Below are positions 33,108 to 34,329 of a stretch of DNA of 34,329 nucleotides, piece after piece. The notes below the pieces were generated by a model that saw nothing but the letters and a program-made list of their open reading frames with translations, was not told where the DNA came from and made no database searches. The translations under genes were made by a program, and so were the position numbers. This DNA is from an uncultured Eubacteriales bacterium (GTDB lineage Bacteria > Bacillota > Clostridia > Christensenellales > CAG-314): NCBI GenBank assembly GCA_948938605.1, contig CARAIG010000035.1, positions 1 to 34,329 of the forward strand. Direction: 5' to 3'. Within the stretch, counting starts at the first letter, position 1. Every line of letters begins with the position of its first letter.

Positions 33108-33145
33108 GCAAAAAAAAAGTAAGCACGACACCTACTTCTTTTTGC
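33108..33145. terminator. Bidirectional terminator between lipase and LRR genes
   Basis: AAGTA (33117-33121) pairs with TACTT (33133-33137), flanked by GCAAAAA and TTTTTGC arms that extend the stem. On the minus strand the hairpin runs into a nine-T tract, a good terminator for the LRR gene. On the plus strand the CTTTTTGC arm can serve the lipase gene. Confidence 0.7.
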
Positions 33146-33212
33146 AGTAAATAAAAATTACAATCACAATTGCTTTTTAATAGCACAGCTACTTTTTAAA
33201 TTCTAATTATAT

Positions 33213-34157
33213 TCATTTTAACTTTTCAATTTGTCCGTTGGAACAGTGAATTATATAATTCCCTGTATTAGCGTCCCACGAAGCATCCGTTTCAGTATTG
33301 GTAAACTTACCAGTTTCTTTGCAAATAGCGGTCCATTGTTCCGTCGTTCCTTGATAATAAATCTCTTGTAAACTGCTACAATCCATAAAAGCTGCGTGAG
33401 TAATTGCAGTTACGCTTACGGGAATTGTTATACTGACAAGATTTTTACAACCGCTAAAAGCATTAATATCAATTGCCGTGACGCCTTGCGGAATTACAAT
33501 ATCGGATATGCTTGAACAACCGATAAAAGCGGCTTCTGGAATTAATGTTAAATTAGGAATAGAAATGATTTTAAGATTTTGACAATTGGAAAATGCTTTT
33601 TCGCCTATTTGAGTTATACTTTTTGGAATATCTATACTAATAAGTTCAAGACAGTATTGAAATGCCGATTTACCGATAGAAACAACGCTGTCCGGAATAA
33701 TTACATGTTTCAAATTTAACAAATTGTAAAAAGCTTTGTCCGCTATTCGCTTTACCGGAATTCCGTTATATGTTGACGGTATTTTAATATATTCGCTGTT
33801 CTCAGTTATACCTGTTACCGTATATATTTCATTGCCAAGTTCATCGGTTGATTTAGTATAGCTTAAAGTTTCGGTATCCGTTGCTTGATCTATTAGAAAA
33901 TCTCCGCAATCAGTGCAAACAAAATTTTTATATTGATGTCCGCCAGTTTGCAACGCGGAAGTATAATCGCTAAGCGTTTTGTAACCGCATGTTCTACAAG
34001 AATAAACAGAGTAACCATCATGCGTGCAAGTAGGCACAACTGTTTCCTTAATATAATAATGTTTATGTTGACAATCTCGGCTATTGTCGCAACCGACAAA
34101 CCCTACAACACTGACAATAATTAATAAGCATAAAGCTATACACAGAAGTTTTTTCAT
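33213..34157 (-). CDS. BspA-like leucine-rich-repeat lipoprotein
   Basis: A 314-residue surface protein. A lipoprotein signal ends at VGFVGC (Cys23). Next comes a Cys/His-rich segment (about 29-88) with the C-x2-C pairs CRTC and CTDC and the pattern PTCTHDGYSVYSC, which looks like a small zinc-ribbon-type module common before BspA repeats in gut Clostridia. From about 105 to 285 there are roughly seven LRR_5 repeats of about 23 residues, e.g. KHVIIPDSVVSIGKSAFQ, ISIDIPKSITQIGEKAF and DIVIPQGVTAIDINAFSGC. It ends with EIYYQGTTEQWTAI, a frequent BspA tail element. Such proteins mediate surface binding; the ligand is unknown. An AAGGA site precedes the ATG. Confidence 0.9.
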   Translation of the reverse strand: MKKLLCIALCLLIIVSVVGFVGCDNSRDCQHKHYYIKETVVPTCTHDGYSVYSCRTCGYKTLSDYTSALQTGGHQYKNFVCTDCGDFLIDQATDTETLSYTKSTDELGNEIYTVTGITENSEYIKIPSTYNGIPVKRIADKAFYNLLNLKHVIIPDSVVSIGKSAFQYCLELISIDIPKSITQIGEKAFSNCQNLKIISIPNLTLIPEAAFIGCSSISDIVIPQGVTAIDINAFSGCKNLVSITIPVSVTAITHAAFMDCSSLQEIYYQGTTEQWTAICKETGKFTNTETDASWDANTGNYIIHCSNGQIEKLK

Positions 34158-34190
34158 TTTAATATCCTTTACAAAATTTTATTAAATCGC

Positions 34191-34219
34191 AATATAACAA
34201 AAACGACTTGAATATTCAA
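34191..34219 (-). promoter_or_regulatory. Promoter of the LRR lipoprotein gene
   Basis: On the minus strand TTGAAT (34219-34214), a 17-nt spacer and TATATT (34196-34191). The -35 lies inside the 18-bp palindrome at 34205-34222. Confidence 0.55.
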
Positions 34220-34222
34220 GTC
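34205..34222. repeat. 18-bp perfect palindrome over the -35 box
   Basis: GACTTGAATATTCAAGTC reads identically on both strands. It could be an operator for the LRR gene. Read on the minus strand it is also a 7-bp hairpin followed by GTTTTTG, that is, a terminator for a gene beyond the window. Confidence 0.6.
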
Positions 34223-34230
34223 ATTTTGAT

Positions 34231-34242
34231 TTGGTGCACCAA
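34231..34242. repeat. 12-bp perfect palindrome
   Basis: TTGGTGCACCAA is a perfect dyad 8 bp from the 18-bp palindrome, and may be a regulator binding site or the tip of a compact hairpin. Confidence 0.4.
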
Positions 34243-34243
34243 T

Positions 34244-34276
34244 AATAACGTAAGTTGAACCGCTTACGTTATTTTT
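34244..34276 (+). terminator. Terminator-like hairpin at the right end
   Basis: AATAACGTAAG (34244-34254) and CTTACGTTATT (34263-34273) form an 11-bp stem with an 8-nt loop followed by TTT. It is better placed as a plus-strand terminator, but no plus-strand gene lies upstream of it here. Confidence 0.55.
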
Positions 34277-34286
34277 ATTGTATAGT

Positions 34287-34321
34287 AAAAGAACGTAACC
34301 ATTTAAGGTCGCGTTCTTTTT
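34287..34321 (+). terminator. Second terminator-like hairpin at the right end
   Basis: AAAAGAACG (34287-34295) and CGTTCTTTT (34312-34320) form a 9-bp stem, with an inner ACC/GGT pairing in the loop, and end in a T-run. It is nearly symmetric and may act on either strand. Confidence 0.5.
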
Positions 34322-34329
34322 CATATTAA

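Noticed and set aside
1..34329. CRISPR arrays, insertion sequences, prophage genes, tRNA and rRNA genes
   Set aside because: No regularly spaced direct repeats, transposase or integrase motifs, or tRNA/rRNA signature sequences were seen on either strand.

Overview
This is a 34 kb chromosomal window from a low-GC Bacillota, most likely an uncultured member of the Clostridia. The reasons are the gene orders (comEA-comEC-holA, lspA-rluD, tig-clpP-clpX-lon-engB, uvrB/uvrA), AGGAGG-type ribosome binding sites, a Bacillus/Clostridium-type LexA box (GAAC-N4-GTTC), an ECF vitamin transporter S component, type III pantothenate kinase, and a BspA-like leucine-rich-repeat lipoprotein of the kind common in gut Clostridia. 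The exact lineage cannot be read from the sequence. Bases 1-21 match the Illumina TruSeq read-2 adapter, so the left end is a contig edge with untrimmed adapter, and the first gene is truncated by it.

Layout, left to right. 22-505: 5' part of a CPA2 cation:proton antiporter gene (minus), with a promoter flanked by a short inverted repeat. 731-3842: polA-coaE operon (minus); PolA keeps the 5' nuclease and polymerase parts, but its proofreading site is degenerate. 4084-5118: a lone plus-strand two-TM protein of unknown function with its own consensus promoter and terminator. 5403-7969: ABC exporter pair (ATPase + two-FtsX-domain permease). 8212-13848: uvrB-GNAT-uvrA, a probable SOS operon with a LexA box just downstream of its -10. 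14067-15550: ECF S component translationally coupled to coaX, together a probable pantothenate uptake and phosphorylation unit, preceded by a possible structured leader. 15809-21995: the proteostasis operon tig-clpP-clpX-lon-engB, from a promoter shared back to back with rqcH. 22107-23810: rqcH (plus), which looks leaderless. 23924-31883: a long minus-strand array comEA-comEC-holA-(5-TM protein)-(M28 peptidase)-lspA-rluD-(carbamoyltransferase-like protein), with many overlapping or nearly touching genes. 31890-about 32103: a probable 6S RNA ending 6 nt before comEA. 32283-33071: a lipase-like alpha/beta hydrolase (plus), also apparently leaderless. 33213-34157: a BspA-like LRR lipoprotein (minus) with a palindrome over its promoter. 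34158-34329: palindromes and terminator-like hairpins.

Functional themes are DNA replication and repair (PolA, UvrA, UvrB, HolA), CoA biosynthesis (CoaX and CoaE in separate operons), protein quality control (Tig, ClpXP, Lon, RqcH), and envelope biogenesis and export (LspA, ABC exporter, M28 peptidase, two lipoproteins). No tRNA, rRNA, insertion sequence, phage gene or CRISPR array was seen. The most unusual items are the carbamoyltransferase paralogue that has lost all three hallmark substrate motifs and sits at a pyr-operon position, the ComEC with a degenerate metallo-beta-lactamase-like tail next to a lipoprotein ComEA, the 6S RNA abutting that operon, the GNAT gene inside the SOS operon, the possible pseudoknotted leader of the ECF-coaX operon, and two apparently leaderless genes.
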